This document shows, in pieces, positions 16,839-24,742 of a stretch of 35,618 nt of DNA (within the stretch, counting starts at the first letter, position 1; every line of letters begins with the position of its first letter). Source of the stretch: Rhodospirillaceae bacterium (GTDB taxonomy: Bacteria > Pseudomonadota > Gammaproteobacteria > Steroidobacterales > Rariloculaceae); contig JAHEEN010000012.1 of assembly GCA_024640685.1 (NCBI GenBank), positions 1-35,618 of the forward strand, read 5' to 3'. Made by a program: the position numbers and the translations under genes. A model generated the notes under the pieces. That model had not been told where the DNA came from, ran no database searches, and saw nothing but the letters and a program-made list of their open reading frames with translations.

Positions 16839-17105
16839 TCACCGTTCGAGCGCGGCGACCCGCGCGGCGAGGTCGAGATCGACGCCCGGATAGCTGTCGC
16901 AGAGCTCGTCGAGGTCGATGGGGTTCCCGTCCAGGTCGCAGGTGCGAACGTGCCGATCGTTACGCACGACAACGGCAATCGGTCGGATCGAGGCGCTGGC
17001 AGCGGCACCGGCAGCGTGCCGGGTCGTTAGAATATCGATCCGTTCGATTACCAGTATCGAGTGTTCGTCAGACTCGAAGACCTCAGCGATGCGTAGCGTC
17101 GGCAT
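16839..17105 (-). CDS. Small hypothetical protein in the GerW cassette
   Basis: 88 residues and no family that I recognise. It has a plausible beta-rich N-terminal half (LRIAEVFESDEHSILVIERIDIL, then IRPIAVVVRNDRHVRTCDLDG) and an acidic helical tail. There is no signal peptide or membrane segment, so it should be cytoplasmic. It starts three bases after the DUF2953 stop, so it is almost certainly co-translated with the GerW-DUF2953 pair. Its clean frame and the tight spacing support a real gene. Confidence 0.65.
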   Translation of the reverse strand: MPTLRIAEVFESDEHSILVIERIDILTTRHAAGAAASASIRPIAVVVRNDRHVRTCDLDGNPIDLDELCDSYPGVDLDLAARVAALER

Positions 17106-17108
17106 GTC

Positions 17109-17699
17109 TCACGAGCCCCGGCGCAAGACGCGAACGGCATGCCAAACGGACGGTGATGCGACCAGTCCAACGATGAGCAGCAGAACGGCCAACGGCACGA
17201 CGCGAATTGTGCCGCTCGATTCAAGCTCGAACGACAAGTCGTCAAAATCGGGAACGACCGATACCACAACGTCCGGGATCTGCTGCAGCAAAGCAGCACA
17301 TGGCCCGACCAGCGCCCACAGACGGCCCGTATCAGCCGGATCTCCGAGCCCAACTCGGGCCGTGACGCTGATCCGATCCTTGCGGACTGCCCGCCACAGC
17401 GACCCGATGAAACGCATCACACGTCGTCGAAACGACTTCAGTCGCAATGCGGCCAACACGTGTGCTCGCTTCTGGCGTGAGCGGGAGGGTACGCCGTTCT
17501 CGGATTTTCGCACCGAGCGCGGCGCCGCAGGGACCCGACTCTTGGCTTGCGATACACACGTCCGGACGAGTCCGAACGCCCAACGCAACTCGAATCGCTG
17601 CTCGAGCTCACCATGCCAAGCAACGTCGAAGCGCACTACGATCGGTACCGCTAGGACGGCTACGATCACAACGGCAACGACGATTGCCCCGATCAACAT
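17109..17699 (-). CDS. DUF2953 membrane protein
   Basis: 196 residues. An N-terminal membrane helix (MLIGAIVVAVVIVAVLAVPIVVRFDVAWHG) is followed by a basic middle part and the domain RISVTARVGLGDPADTGRLWALVGPCAALLQQIPDVVVSVVPDFDDLSFELESSGTIRVVPLAVLLLIVGL, which has the shape of DUF2953. The GDPADTGRLWA motif and a C-terminal hydrophobic segment are typical. In Bacillus the family (YtfI) is encoded beside YtfJ/GerW, and here it also follows a GerW-type gene by 15 bases. Its function is unknown. The Shine-Dalgarno is weak, consistent with coupling to the upstream gene. Confidence 0.75.
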   Translation of the reverse strand: MLIGAIVVAVVIVAVLAVPIVVRFDVAWHGELEQRFELRWAFGLVRTCVSQAKSRVPAAPRSVRKSENGVPSRSRQKRAHVLAALRLKSFRRRVMRFIGSLWRAVRKDRISVTARVGLGDPADTGRLWALVGPCAALLQQIPDVVVSVVPDFDDLSFELESSGTIRVVPLAVLLLIVGLVASPSVWHAVRVLRRGS

Positions 17700-17714
17700 G
17701 GGGCCGCGCCAACG

Positions 17715-18074
17715 TCAGTCGGGCGTCGACTCGGCTTTGGACGACGACGCCGCTTTACCGAGCGACTCGGCAACTTTCTCCAGCACTGAAGCCGTGCCGG
17801 ATTTCACCGGCTCCACGCGCACACCGTCCTTATTCAATATGACGAGCGCGACCGGCTTGACGCCACCGCCGCCACCGGTGCCCCCGCCATGACCGGAACC
17901 CTTTTGTGGCTCCTGCCCCTCACCGCCACCGACTCCGAAACCGAAACCGACGCTGATCAGCGGAATCAATGTCGTGTCGTCGATCTTTATCGGGTCGCCG
18001 ACGACGGTCTTCGAATTGAGCATTCGCTCGATCTCGTTCACGGCTTTGTCGAACAGTACGCCAACGTCTTCCAT
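17715..18074 (-). CDS. gerW: GerW (YtfJ) family protein
   Basis: 119 residues. MEDVGVLFDKAVNEIERMLNSKTVVGDPIKIDDTTLIPLISVGFGFGVGGGEG, then a Gly-rich linker, then VKPVALVILNKDGVRVEP match the Spore_YtfJ family from end to end. In Bacillus GerW is needed for germination through a cortex lytic enzyme, yet the family also occurs in non-spore-formers with unknown role. AGGAG six to seven bases before the ATG at 18074 fixes the start. The Gly stretch is encoded by GGC/GGT-rich repeats near 17867-17890, a spot prone to length change. It is the first gene of a three-gene cassette with DUF2953 and an 88-residue protein. Confidence 0.88.
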   Translation of the reverse strand: MEDVGVLFDKAVNEIERMLNSKTVVGDPIKIDDTTLIPLISVGFGFGVGGGEGQEPQKGSGHGGGTGGGGGVKPVALVILNKDGVRVEPVKSGTASVLEKVAESLGKAASSSKAESTPD

Positions 18075-18236
18075 TTCGCTCTCCTGAAAGGATCCGATCT
18101 GCGACAGGAATACGCCACCTCGAGCTGATGCTCACGGGGCGGCTCACAAAGCTGAACGGTATAGCGGAGCGTCGGGCTGCTCCATGCGTAATCCTACCTA
18201 GCGCCGGGTTACGACGAAGTTAAGATTCGCGGGCGA

Positions 18237-19097
18237 CTACTGGGCTGGTTGCGGACTCTGTAGCATCGACTCGATGGCCTCAGTATGCTGATCCGAGCTC
18301 ATAAATGCATACGTATCGAGCAATTCGTAACAAAACACCAGCGTTCGCTCGTCCGGCAGCCACGCCGCCTGGGGATCGCCACAAGCGCGCATAACGAACG
18401 TTACAGGTTCGTCGAGCGCAAAGAACTCGTTGAGCCGCCCGAAAGTTCGCTCGATGAAGCCGTGCTTCTGGATCGCTTGCAGCAGACGCAGACTGGTCAG
18501 CGACGGCGGCTGCTCGTACCGGATCTCTACGGGCTCACCCGGCGGATCGTCGGACCCTCTGCCGAATGTCTCGAACAACCAGTCGATCGAATACGCCGCC
18601 TTCTGGTATTCGCTCGGACAGCTACGCATGCGCGCCGGCGGCATTTGCACGAGTGCCGGTAATGTCGAAAATCTTACGGGGTTGCTACCGTATAACAGGC
18701 AAGCAACGGTCGAGAACCGCTGCACGTTCAGCGAATGCGATCCCCAGTACGGAACGGCAGCGCCCATCGATTGTGCGCGCTGCCACGCAATTACGAATCC
18801 GTCAGCCGTGCTCAGGGCAAACCTAAGGAACGCCTCGGTACCAGCCTGCGGCGTGACGACCGGCCGCACGAGCAACATCGAAGCAATGTAGTCGGCTGCC
18901 GACTCCTCGGGGCCGAGTATCGGGACGTTCTTCTCATTGATGACGAGGTGCGCGAGCTCGTGCAGCAACACGAACTGCGCGTTGCCGATCACGAACTCTT
19001 CGAGCGCGCGTGTTCGATTCGCTGGCTGCGCGCACGCCGAGCCGACACTCAATGCCGGAATTATGAAGAAAATAACCGCGAAAAAGCGCGTGATCAT
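18237..19097 (-). CDS. DUF4344-type secreted metallopeptidase
   Basis: 286 residues with a Sec signal peptide (MITRFFAVIFFIIPALSVGSACA, cleaved before QP). HELAH at residues 46-50 is a zincin HExxH motif, and GPEESAADYIAS (Glu64/Glu65, Asp69) supplies the probable third metal ligand. Later motifs YQKAAYSIDWLFETFG and ERTFGRLNEFFALDEPVTFVMRACGDPQAAWLPDERTLVFCYELL are characteristic of DUF4344 proteins, whose C-terminus folds over the active site. It should act in the periplasm; the substrate is unknown. It is divergent from the porin gene. Confidence 0.85.
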   Translation of the reverse strand: MITRFFAVIFFIIPALSVGSACAQPANRTRALEEFVIGNAQFVLLHELAHLVINEKNVPILGPEESAADYIASMLLVRPVVTPQAGTEAFLRFALSTADGFVIAWQRAQSMGAAVPYWGSHSLNVQRFSTVACLLYGSNPVRFSTLPALVQMPPARMRSCPSEYQKAAYSIDWLFETFGRGSDDPPGEPVEIRYEQPPSLTSLRLLQAIQKHGFIERTFGRLNEFFALDEPVTFVMRACGDPQAAWLPDERTLVFCYELLDTYAFMSSDQHTEAIESMLQSPQPAQ

Positions 19098-19350
19098 CGG
19101 TTAAACCGCCCGTCCGTAGGCCGGCTCGACTCCAGTGGTGGGAGCCACTATAGACGAACGGGCGAGCGTCTAGAAACTGCGCCATTTACGTACCGCTGAG
19201 CGCCGCGGGAGCCGGCTAAGGCTCGATACCTGCTGTTTGTGGACAGCCATTGCACGCCTTGACTGGCGAGCAATGCGTCTCGCAGTCAAGCATGCAAATG
19301 AGCGCCTTCCCAGGGACAATGCGCGGCGGCATGCCTTCGAACGACTACCA
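19098..19350. other. Divergent intergenic region, DUF4344 / porin
   Basis: About 250 bases between the two divergent starts, or 139 if the porin begins at the GTG at 19237. It should hold both promoters. TATAGA on the plus strand near 19150 is a possible -10, but no clear -35 or operator is seen. Confidence 0.4.
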
Positions 19351-20676
19351 ATGACCCGACGAAGCGACGGCACGGAGCCGCGCACCGACGAAATAGTTCC
19401 ACCGGCACCTTGCGGTCGCCGGCGGCGCTCGAACGCCTCGCTGGGCATCGTTCTGATCGTCGCGCTCTCGAGCGCCGTCCTGAGCGTGCAGCTTGTAGCC
19501 GCGCAAGTCGTCGACAGCGTCGCAACTGAGGCGTCTAGCGTAATTCCTGCGGACACGCTCGCGCCTGACGCGATGGGCCCAAGGCGACGCAATATCGGCA
19601 TCTCCTTCGAGTCAGACGACACTCGCCACGCGCTCGATGTCTGGTTCCGCGGCCAGATTCGGTTTTCGACGCCTTTCGATGGCGATCCAGACCGCGTCGG
19701 TGAATTCGATCAGTCACCTGGATCGGATTTCGACATCAGGCGTGCGCGGCTGAATGTGCGCAGCCGGCTGTTCAGTCCAAAGGTCCAGTTCAGCTACGTC
19801 CAGGAACTGTCGGGCGACACACCGCTGCTCGACCTCGAGCTCGATGTCGCGCTGGGCGAATCCGCTCTGCTACAAATCGGCCAATACAAGATTCCGTACA
19901 ACCGCGAGCGCGTCGACGCTTCGAGCGACCAGCAGTTCGTCGAGCGCTCGATCGCAACGTACGCGTTTACGCTCGATCGTCAACGCGGTGTCACGTTACG
20001 CCGACGTTGGGCTGCCGGAACCCATTGGCAGAACCGTATCATCGCCGGCGTCTATGAGGGCACTGGTCGGTCGGCCGACCAGAGCGCCGACGAGCCGATG
20101 ACCATGATTCGCTGGGAATGGGACTTCCTCGGTGAAGCGCTACCGTATTCGCAAAGCGACTTAGCGATGCGACCTACGCCAGCTGCGTCGCTCGCTTTCG
20201 GCACTGCGCGCGTCGATGGCCCGTACACGCGGTTCTCGACGGCGGGCGGAGGACAACTGGACGGCTTCGAGCCCGGAGATTCTACGCGCTACTCGATTGA
20301 GCAATGGCTGCAAGAATTCGCCTGGCACTATCGCGGCTTCTCGCTCCAGCAGGAGTATCACGTCAAGACGGTCGTCGACCGCGACTTGCAGCGCGAGTCG
20401 GAGCTCTCCGGAGGCTACGTACAAGCCGGCAAGATCTGGCCGGTCGAACTCGCGTCTAGAGTCTTACCGATCGAGCTTGCGCTTCGCTATGCCCGCATCG
20501 ACTGGGATCTAACGGCCCTGGATCGCGAACTGACGGAGCTTACGCTGGCGCTCAACGTCTTCTTCGAAGGTCACCGTAACAAGCTGACGTTCGACATCAG
20601 CCGACTCGATGTCGTGGAGGCAACGAGCGCCGGGCATGACACGCGTCTGCGTGCGCAATGGGAGGTCAGCTTCTGA
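19351..20676 (+). CDS. Phosphate-selective porin O/P family protein
   Basis: About 441 residues from the ATG at 19351. Earlier in-frame starts (GTG 19237, ATG 19273) add a stretch without signal character. A hydrophobic segment ASLGIVLIVALSSAVLSVQLVAA (about 30-52) acts as the signal, after an unusually long basic lead GRRRRS. The barrel has porin O/P hallmarks: FRGQIRFSTPFDG, FDIRRARLNVRSRLFSPKVQFSYVQELS, LLQIGQYKIPYNRERVDASSDQQFVERS, and the end SRLDVVEATSAGHDTRLRAQWEVSF with terminal Phe. It forms an outer membrane channel, named for phosphate or pyrophosphate although ligands vary. No pho box is seen, and the start codon is uncertain. Confidence 0.82.
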   Translation: MTRRSDGTEPRTDEIVPPAPCGRRRRSNASLGIVLIVALSSAVLSVQLVAAQVVDSVATEASSVIPADTLAPDAMGPRRRNIGISFESDDTRHALDVWFRGQIRFSTPFDGDPDRVGEFDQSPGSDFDIRRARLNVRSRLFSPKVQFSYVQELSGDTPLLDLELDVALGESALLQIGQYKIPYNRERVDASSDQQFVERSIATYAFTLDRQRGVTLRRRWAAGTHWQNRIIAGVYEGTGRSADQSADEPMTMIRWEWDFLGEALPYSQSDLAMRPTPAASLAFGTARVDGPYTRFSTAGGGQLDGFEPGDSTRYSIEQWLQEFAWHYRGFSLQQEYHVKTVVDRDLQRESELSGGYVQAGKIWPVELASRVLPIELALRYARIDWDLTALDRELTELTLALNVFFEGHRNKLTFDISRLDVVEATSAGHDTRLRAQWEVSF

Positions 20677-20758
20677 ACCGCCTTGGGGGAGACCGGAACA
20701 ATACTACTGTCCCACAACCCGAAGAAGCCGCCAGCCGCGAATCCATCACGAGCTCGAG

Positions 20759-21622
20759 TCATAGCGCGTCGACCGGAATCTTCAGATAGGAAATGCCGTT
20801 CTCTTCCGGTGGCGGCAACCGGCCTGCCCGCATGTTGACTTGCACCGAAGGCAGGACCAATACAGGCATGGCTAACGTCTTGTCACGTGCGTTGCGCATC
20901 TCGACGAACTCCGACTCGGTGACGCCGTCGTGCACATGAACATTGTTCTGAGCCTCGTCGGCTACCGTCGTCTCCCAGGCATACTCGTCCCGGTTCGGCG
21001 CTTTGTAATCGTGACACATGAAAAGCCGCGTCGTCGGTGGCAGTGACAGGACTTTCTTTATTGAACGATACAGCGTCGCCGCATCGCCGCCTGGAAAGTC
21101 GGCACGTGCCGTGCCGTAGTCGGGCATGAACAGCGTATCGCCGACGAATGCAGCGTCACCGAAAACATACGTCAGGCAAGCGGGCGTATGGCCCGGCGTA
21201 TGCATGACGCGGCCCGTCATAGCGCCGACACGAAACTCCTCGCCATCGCCGAACAAGCGATCGAACTGCGAGCCGTCCGTTGCAAACGACGGCTCGACAT
21301 TGAACACCTTGGAGAAAATATCCTGGACGTCCTTGATGTGCTCGCCGATCGCAATCGGCGCGCCGAGCGCGTCTTGCAGATACGGCGCCGCCGTGAGGTG
21401 GTCCGCATGGGCATGCGTCTCGAGAATCCAGTTAACGGTAAGGCCCTGCTCCTTGACGTACGCAAGCACCTGATCGGCCGAGGCGGTGCCTGTACGGCCG
21501 GATTTGGGATCGTAATCCAGTACGGAGTCGATGATCGCGCAGTGAGCTCCATCGGGCTCCGTGACCACGTACGTGACCGTGAAAGTCGCCTGATCGAAGA
21601 ATGCACGGACTTTTGGCTGCAT
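20759..21622 (-). CDS. Persulfide dioxygenase-like MBL-fold protein (ETHE1/Blh type)
   Basis: 287 residues starting at the ATG at 21622. AAGGA lies nine bases upstream of that ATG and directly abuts the earlier ATG at 21631, which is therefore unlikely. The MBL motifs are intact: ETHAHADH (His70, His72, Asp74, His75), HTPGH (141-145), GDTLFMPDYGTARADFPGGDA (Asp162) and CHDY (His204). The DYGTAR.DFPGGDA signature separates ETHE1/Blh-type persulfide dioxygenases from glyoxalase II. Such enzymes oxidise glutathione persulfide to sulfite with a single iron. There is no signal peptide, so it is cytoplasmic. It lies 157 bases after the iorB-like gene, with a palindrome between, so co-transcription is doubtful. 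No BigR- or SQR-like gene is next to it. Confidence 0.88.
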   Translation of the reverse strand: MQPKVRAFFDQATFTVTYVVTEPDGAHCAIIDSVLDYDPKSGRTGTASADQVLAYVKEQGLTVNWILETHAHADHLTAAPYLQDALGAPIAIGEHIKDVQDIFSKVFNVEPSFATDGSQFDRLFGDGEEFRVGAMTGRVMHTPGHTPACLTYVFGDAAFVGDTLFMPDYGTARADFPGGDAATLYRSIKKVLSLPPTTRLFMCHDYKAPNRDEYAWETTVADEAQNNVHVHDGVTESEFVEMRNARDKTLAMPVLVLPSVQVNMRAGRLPPPEENGISYLKIPVDAL

Positions 21623-21718
21623 GGCTTCCATTCCTTAGAAGGGCATGCACCAGATACTATCGCAGAGACAAAGCAGTGCCTGCTTCGGCATTCCGAAAGT
21701 GACGTCGTGGAAACGACA

Positions 21719-21748
21719 ACGGGGTCAGAGCACCGACTCTGACCCCGT
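21719..21748. repeat. REP-like perfect palindrome with 12-bp arms
   Basis: acggggtcagag and ctctgaccccgt are perfect complements around the loop caccga, in the 157-base gap between two minus-strand genes. Just before it lies a small second hairpin (gtcgt-ggaa-acgac, 21703-21716 region). The 'GGGGTCAGAG ... CTCTGACCCC' form resembles REP elements mobilised by IS200-like RAYT transposases in many proteobacteria. It could also act as a terminator for the iorB-like gene, but it has no T-run. Confidence 0.6.
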
Positions 21749-21779
21749 CGAGACGCAAGGAATTTAGCGATTCGCGCCG

Positions 21780-23981
21780 CTAGGCCCAGCTCAAATCGTG
21801 TCTCAACATCGGCGTCGAGCGCACGCGCTTGCCAGTCGCGAAGAAGATCGCATTAGCGACAGCCGGTGGCGTCGGCGGACCGCCGGGCTCACCGCAGCCG
21901 CCCCACCAACCATCCTCGGATAGGGCATAGTGGATCTCGACTTCCGGTGCCTGCGGCATGCGCATCAGGTTGTAGGTATCGAAGTTCGTGTTGACGAAAC
22001 GACCGCCCTGAAGATCCAAGCCGCCGTAGAGCGCATGCGAGAGCTCGTAGACGACTGAGCCTTCGAGCTGCTCGCCCGCGCCACGCGGATTGATGATGTA
22101 ACCGCTGTTGTGCACGAGCACGACTTTCTCGACACGCACTTCACCGCGGCGGCTGACCGATACGGTCGCACACGCGCCGCAGTAGGAATTGTGATCCTCG
22201 GCGACGGCAACACCCATGCCTTGCCCGCGCGGCAGATCGGTCGTGAAGCCAGCGACCTCCTTGAGCTTGAGCAGCACGCGCTGCCAAGGTTCGAGCCCTT
22301 TCGTCATCTCGATGCGCCACTCGAGCGGATCCCAGTCGCCGGCCAATGCGAGCTCGTCGGCAAACTGCTCGATGATGAAGCCGTTCTGATTCGCGCCCGG
22401 CCCCCGGTGCGTCGCCGTCGGGATATGAGCGTGGACGTTATGGCGTTCGTGGCGGCGATTCGGGACTAGGTAAGGCATCGTATTGATGCAGACATCGGCC
22501 GTTGCGGGACCGATCTGCTCGACGCCACCGCGGTTGAACCAAACCGCACGCGAGAAAAACGCCTCGGGCAGACCGTTGTCGCGGAGGGACGCGGTCATCC
22601 GGGTATAGTGCGGTGGCCGCTGCTGGTCCTGCGTGATGTCTTCCTCGCGGGGCCAGACGACCTTGGTCGGGCGACCGACCTGCTTGGCGATTTCAGCCGC
22701 CTGCCGCGTCACGGCCGTGAAGCCGCCACCGTTGCCGCCGAACGCGCCGCCTATAAATACCGTGTTGACGTAGACGTCACGCGTGTCGCGGCCGAGCTGA
22801 TCGGCGACGACCTTGAGCGCCGCCGCCTGATCCTGCACCGGCGACCAAACGTCGACGCGATCCTCGTAGATCGCAACGGTCGCATTGATCGGCTCCATGC
22901 GCGCATGCGTCTCATACGGCCGATGATAGTCGGCACTTACGACACGGTCGGCCGGCGCGGCTGCCAGCAGATCTCGCGCATCGGCGCCAACTTCGCCACT
23001 GACCTCGCCGTCCTCTTCGAGCATCTGCGCTGCTTGCGCAGCCAACGTCTCGTTACTGACGCTGCCCTCGGGGCCGAAGTCCCACTCGACCGGCATCAAA
23101 TCCAGCGCGGTCTTCGCGCGATACCACGAATCGGCGACGACCGCGACGCCGTTTTGCATCGCATCGCGCGTGTTCGTGATCCCGGGCACCGCCTTGAGCT
23201 CGACGGCTGCGACTACGCCGGGACGGTCGCGCACTTGGTCGAAGTCGAAGCTCGCGAGACGCCCCCACGGCACGGGACAACATTTAACGGCCGCGTAGAC
23301 CATGCCGTCGAGTCGCGTGTCGATCGCGTAATGCGCGCTGCCGTTGACTTTGACCGGCACGTCGAGGCGATCGGTCGGAGTGCCGAGCAACCACCACTCG
23401 TCGGGGTTCTTCTTGATCGCCGGCTCCTCGGCCAGCATGATCGAGCCTGCTTCGGCAGCGAACTCCGCGTACGGCGCCGATCGACCGTTGGCGCTCAATA
23501 CGCCCTGACGCGCCGTGACTTGCGAGCGGTCGATGCCCCACGCACGCGCTGCCGCTTCCTTCAAGCGCTCACGCGCCGATGCACCGGCTTGCATGATGTG
23601 CGGATGCTGCAGCCGCACGAGCTGCGAGCCGTGCGTCGTCGTGACGATATATTCCTCGCCGTCGTTGACATGGCGATTCATGTCCGCGAAGACCGTCTGG
23701 ATGCGATCCCACGGCACGTCGAGCTCCTCGGCGACGAGCATCGCGACCGACGTCAGCGCACCCTGCCCTTGCTCGGTGTGCGGCACGCGAATCGTCACGA
23801 TGCCATCGGCATCGATTGCGAGCCACGCGTTGACCTCGACGCCGTCCGTCGGCGTCGTCCAAGGCCTGGGGGCTACGACCGCGGCGAGCGCCCCGGGCAT
23901 CTGAAAGCCGATGATCATGCCGCCCGCTGCCGACATCGAGCGGATGAGTGTGCGACGCGTCAGCATCATGTCCATTTCCAT
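21780..23981 (-). CDS. iorB: Molybdopterin-binding subunit of a periplasmic oxidoreductase (IorB-like), copy 1
   Basis: 733 residues, the usual IorB length. A Tat signal (LTRRTLIRSM, Arg9-Arg10) is followed by AAGGMIIGFQMP. AGGAGG eight bases upstream supports the ATG at 23981. Motifs in order: VNAWLAIDADGIVTIRVPHTEQGQGALTSVAMLVAEEL, a central aldehyde-oxidase domain from about 210, HARMEPINATV, FIGGAFGGNGGGF, HIPTATHRGPGANQN, and GGCGEPGGPPTPPAVANAIFFATG with the catalytic Glu698. It hydroxylates an aldehyde or N-heteroaromatic compound by the xanthine-oxidase mechanism. It works with the 2Fe-2S subunit encoded 15 bases upstream and is exported bound to it. There is no FAD subunit, so electrons should go to a cytochrome. 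The substrate is unknown. Confidence 0.92.
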   Translation of the reverse strand: MEMDMMLTRRTLIRSMSAAGGMIIGFQMPGALAAVVAPRPWTTPTDGVEVNAWLAIDADGIVTIRVPHTEQGQGALTSVAMLVAEELDVPWDRIQTVFADMNRHVNDGEEYIVTTTHGSQLVRLQHPHIMQAGASARERLKEAAARAWGIDRSQVTARQGVLSANGRSAPYAEFAAEAGSIMLAEEPAIKKNPDEWWLLGTPTDRLDVPVKVNGSAHYAIDTRLDGMVYAAVKCCPVPWGRLASFDFDQVRDRPGVVAAVELKAVPGITNTRDAMQNGVAVVADSWYRAKTALDLMPVEWDFGPEGSVSNETLAAQAAQMLEEDGEVSGEVGADARDLLAAAPADRVVSADYHRPYETHARMEPINATVAIYEDRVDVWSPVQDQAAALKVVADQLGRDTRDVYVNTVFIGGAFGGNGGGFTAVTRQAAEIAKQVGRPTKVVWPREEDITQDQQRPPHYTRMTASLRDNGLPEAFFSRAVWFNRGGVEQIGPATADVCINTMPYLVPNRRHERHNVHAHIPTATHRGPGANQNGFIIEQFADELALAGDWDPLEWRIEMTKGLEPWQRVLLKLKEVAGFTTDLPRGQGMGVAVAEDHNSYCGACATVSVSRRGEVRVEKVVLVHNSGYIINPRGAGEQLEGSVVYELSHALYGGLDLQGGRFVNTNFDTYNLMRMPQAPEVEIHYALSEDGWWGGCGEPGGPPTPPAVANAIFFATGKRVRSTPMLRHDLSWA

Positions 23982-23996
23982 CGTCTCGGCCTCCTA

Positions 23997-24458
23997 TTAA
24001 GAATGTGCGAGCTCGGCTGCACGATGGATGGCTGCGCGAATCCGCGAGTACGTGCCGCAGCGACACAGATTGCCGGCCATGGCCGCGTCGATCTCCGCAT
24101 CGCTCGGATTCGGGTTGCGCGACAATAACGCCGCCGCTGCCATGATTTGGCCCGACTGACAGTAACCGCATTGCGGCACGGTATTCTCGACCCACGCGCG
24201 CTGCAGCGGGTGGCTCGAGTCCGGCGACAAGCCCTCGATCGTCGTGATCTCTCGACCGACCGCGGCCGAGGCCGGCGTGCTGCAGGATCGTACGGGCTGA
24301 CCGTCGAGGTGCACGGTGCACGCACCGCACTGGGCGATACCGCAACCGAACTTCGTGCCGGTCAATCCGATCGTGTCGCGCAACACCCACAGCAGTGGCG
24401 TCTCCGGCTCGACGTCGATCTCGTGATTCGTGCCGTTAATCGTCAGCGTGAAGGCCAT
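23997..24458 (-). CDS. iorA: 2Fe-2S subunit of a molybdenum oxidoreductase (IorA-like), copy 1
   Basis: 153 residues. The plant-ferredoxin-type cluster motif is [19 protein letters not shown] with Cys39, Cys44, Cys47 and Cys59. The second cluster motif is [11 protein letters not shown] (Cys97, Cys100) with LCRCGTY (Cys132, Cys134). These are all eight Cys ligands for the two 2Fe-2S clusters of the xanthine-oxidase family. It passes electrons from the molybdenum site outward. It has no signal peptide and would be co-exported by the Tat signal on its partner. It lies 15 bases before the partner gene, with a 284-base region upstream that may hold their promoter. Confidence 0.95.
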   Translation of the reverse strand: MAFTLTINGTNHEIDVEPETPLLWVLRDTIGLTGTKFGCGIAQCGACTVHLDGQPVRSCSTPASAAVGREITTIEGLSPDSSHPLQRAWVENTVPQCGYCQSGQIMAAAALLSRNPNPSDAEIDAAMAGNLCRCGTYSRIRAAIHRAAELAHS

Positions 24459-24742
24459 AGGGACTGTCCTCGTTCATCCGTTGGGTCGCGGCCCCGGACC
24501 CTAGCGATGTGTATTCCCTGCTTGGGCCGACTCGATCCGTGTGCGTGCGCGCACTGAAGCTGCAGAGAACTCGCAAATGGTCACACAAAGTGGCGTCGTT
24601 GTCACCGCCGGCGAAAGAATTTCTGACAGAATCAATGAGTTGCAAAGACGTGACGGCGATTCCGGCGAGCATCCGACGAACCACCGCTGCGTGGGTCGAG
24701 ATGATGTCAAACGTGACACGCGGGCGTCAGCAATTGGCGTGG
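24459..24742. other. 284-base intergenic region before the first iorAB pair
   Basis: This is the longest gap without a clear gene. It separates the CmcJ-like gene from the iorA/iorB pair, all on the minus strand. A possible -35 TTGCAA with 17-base spacing to a weak -10 AAATTC is present on the minus strand near 24620-24650. Short frames inside it have no recognisable domain and I do not call them. Confidence 0.35.

Noticed and set aside
17860-17895. Triplet-rich run (gccgccgcc...) suggesting a regulatory or simple-sequence repeat
   Set aside because: It encodes the Gly linker normal for GerW proteins; short and in frame.
22608-24128. 506-codon plus-strand frame opposite the first IorB gene
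   Set aside because: A shadow of the high-GC minus-strand gene: His/Arg-rich, no domain, no Shine-Dalgarno.
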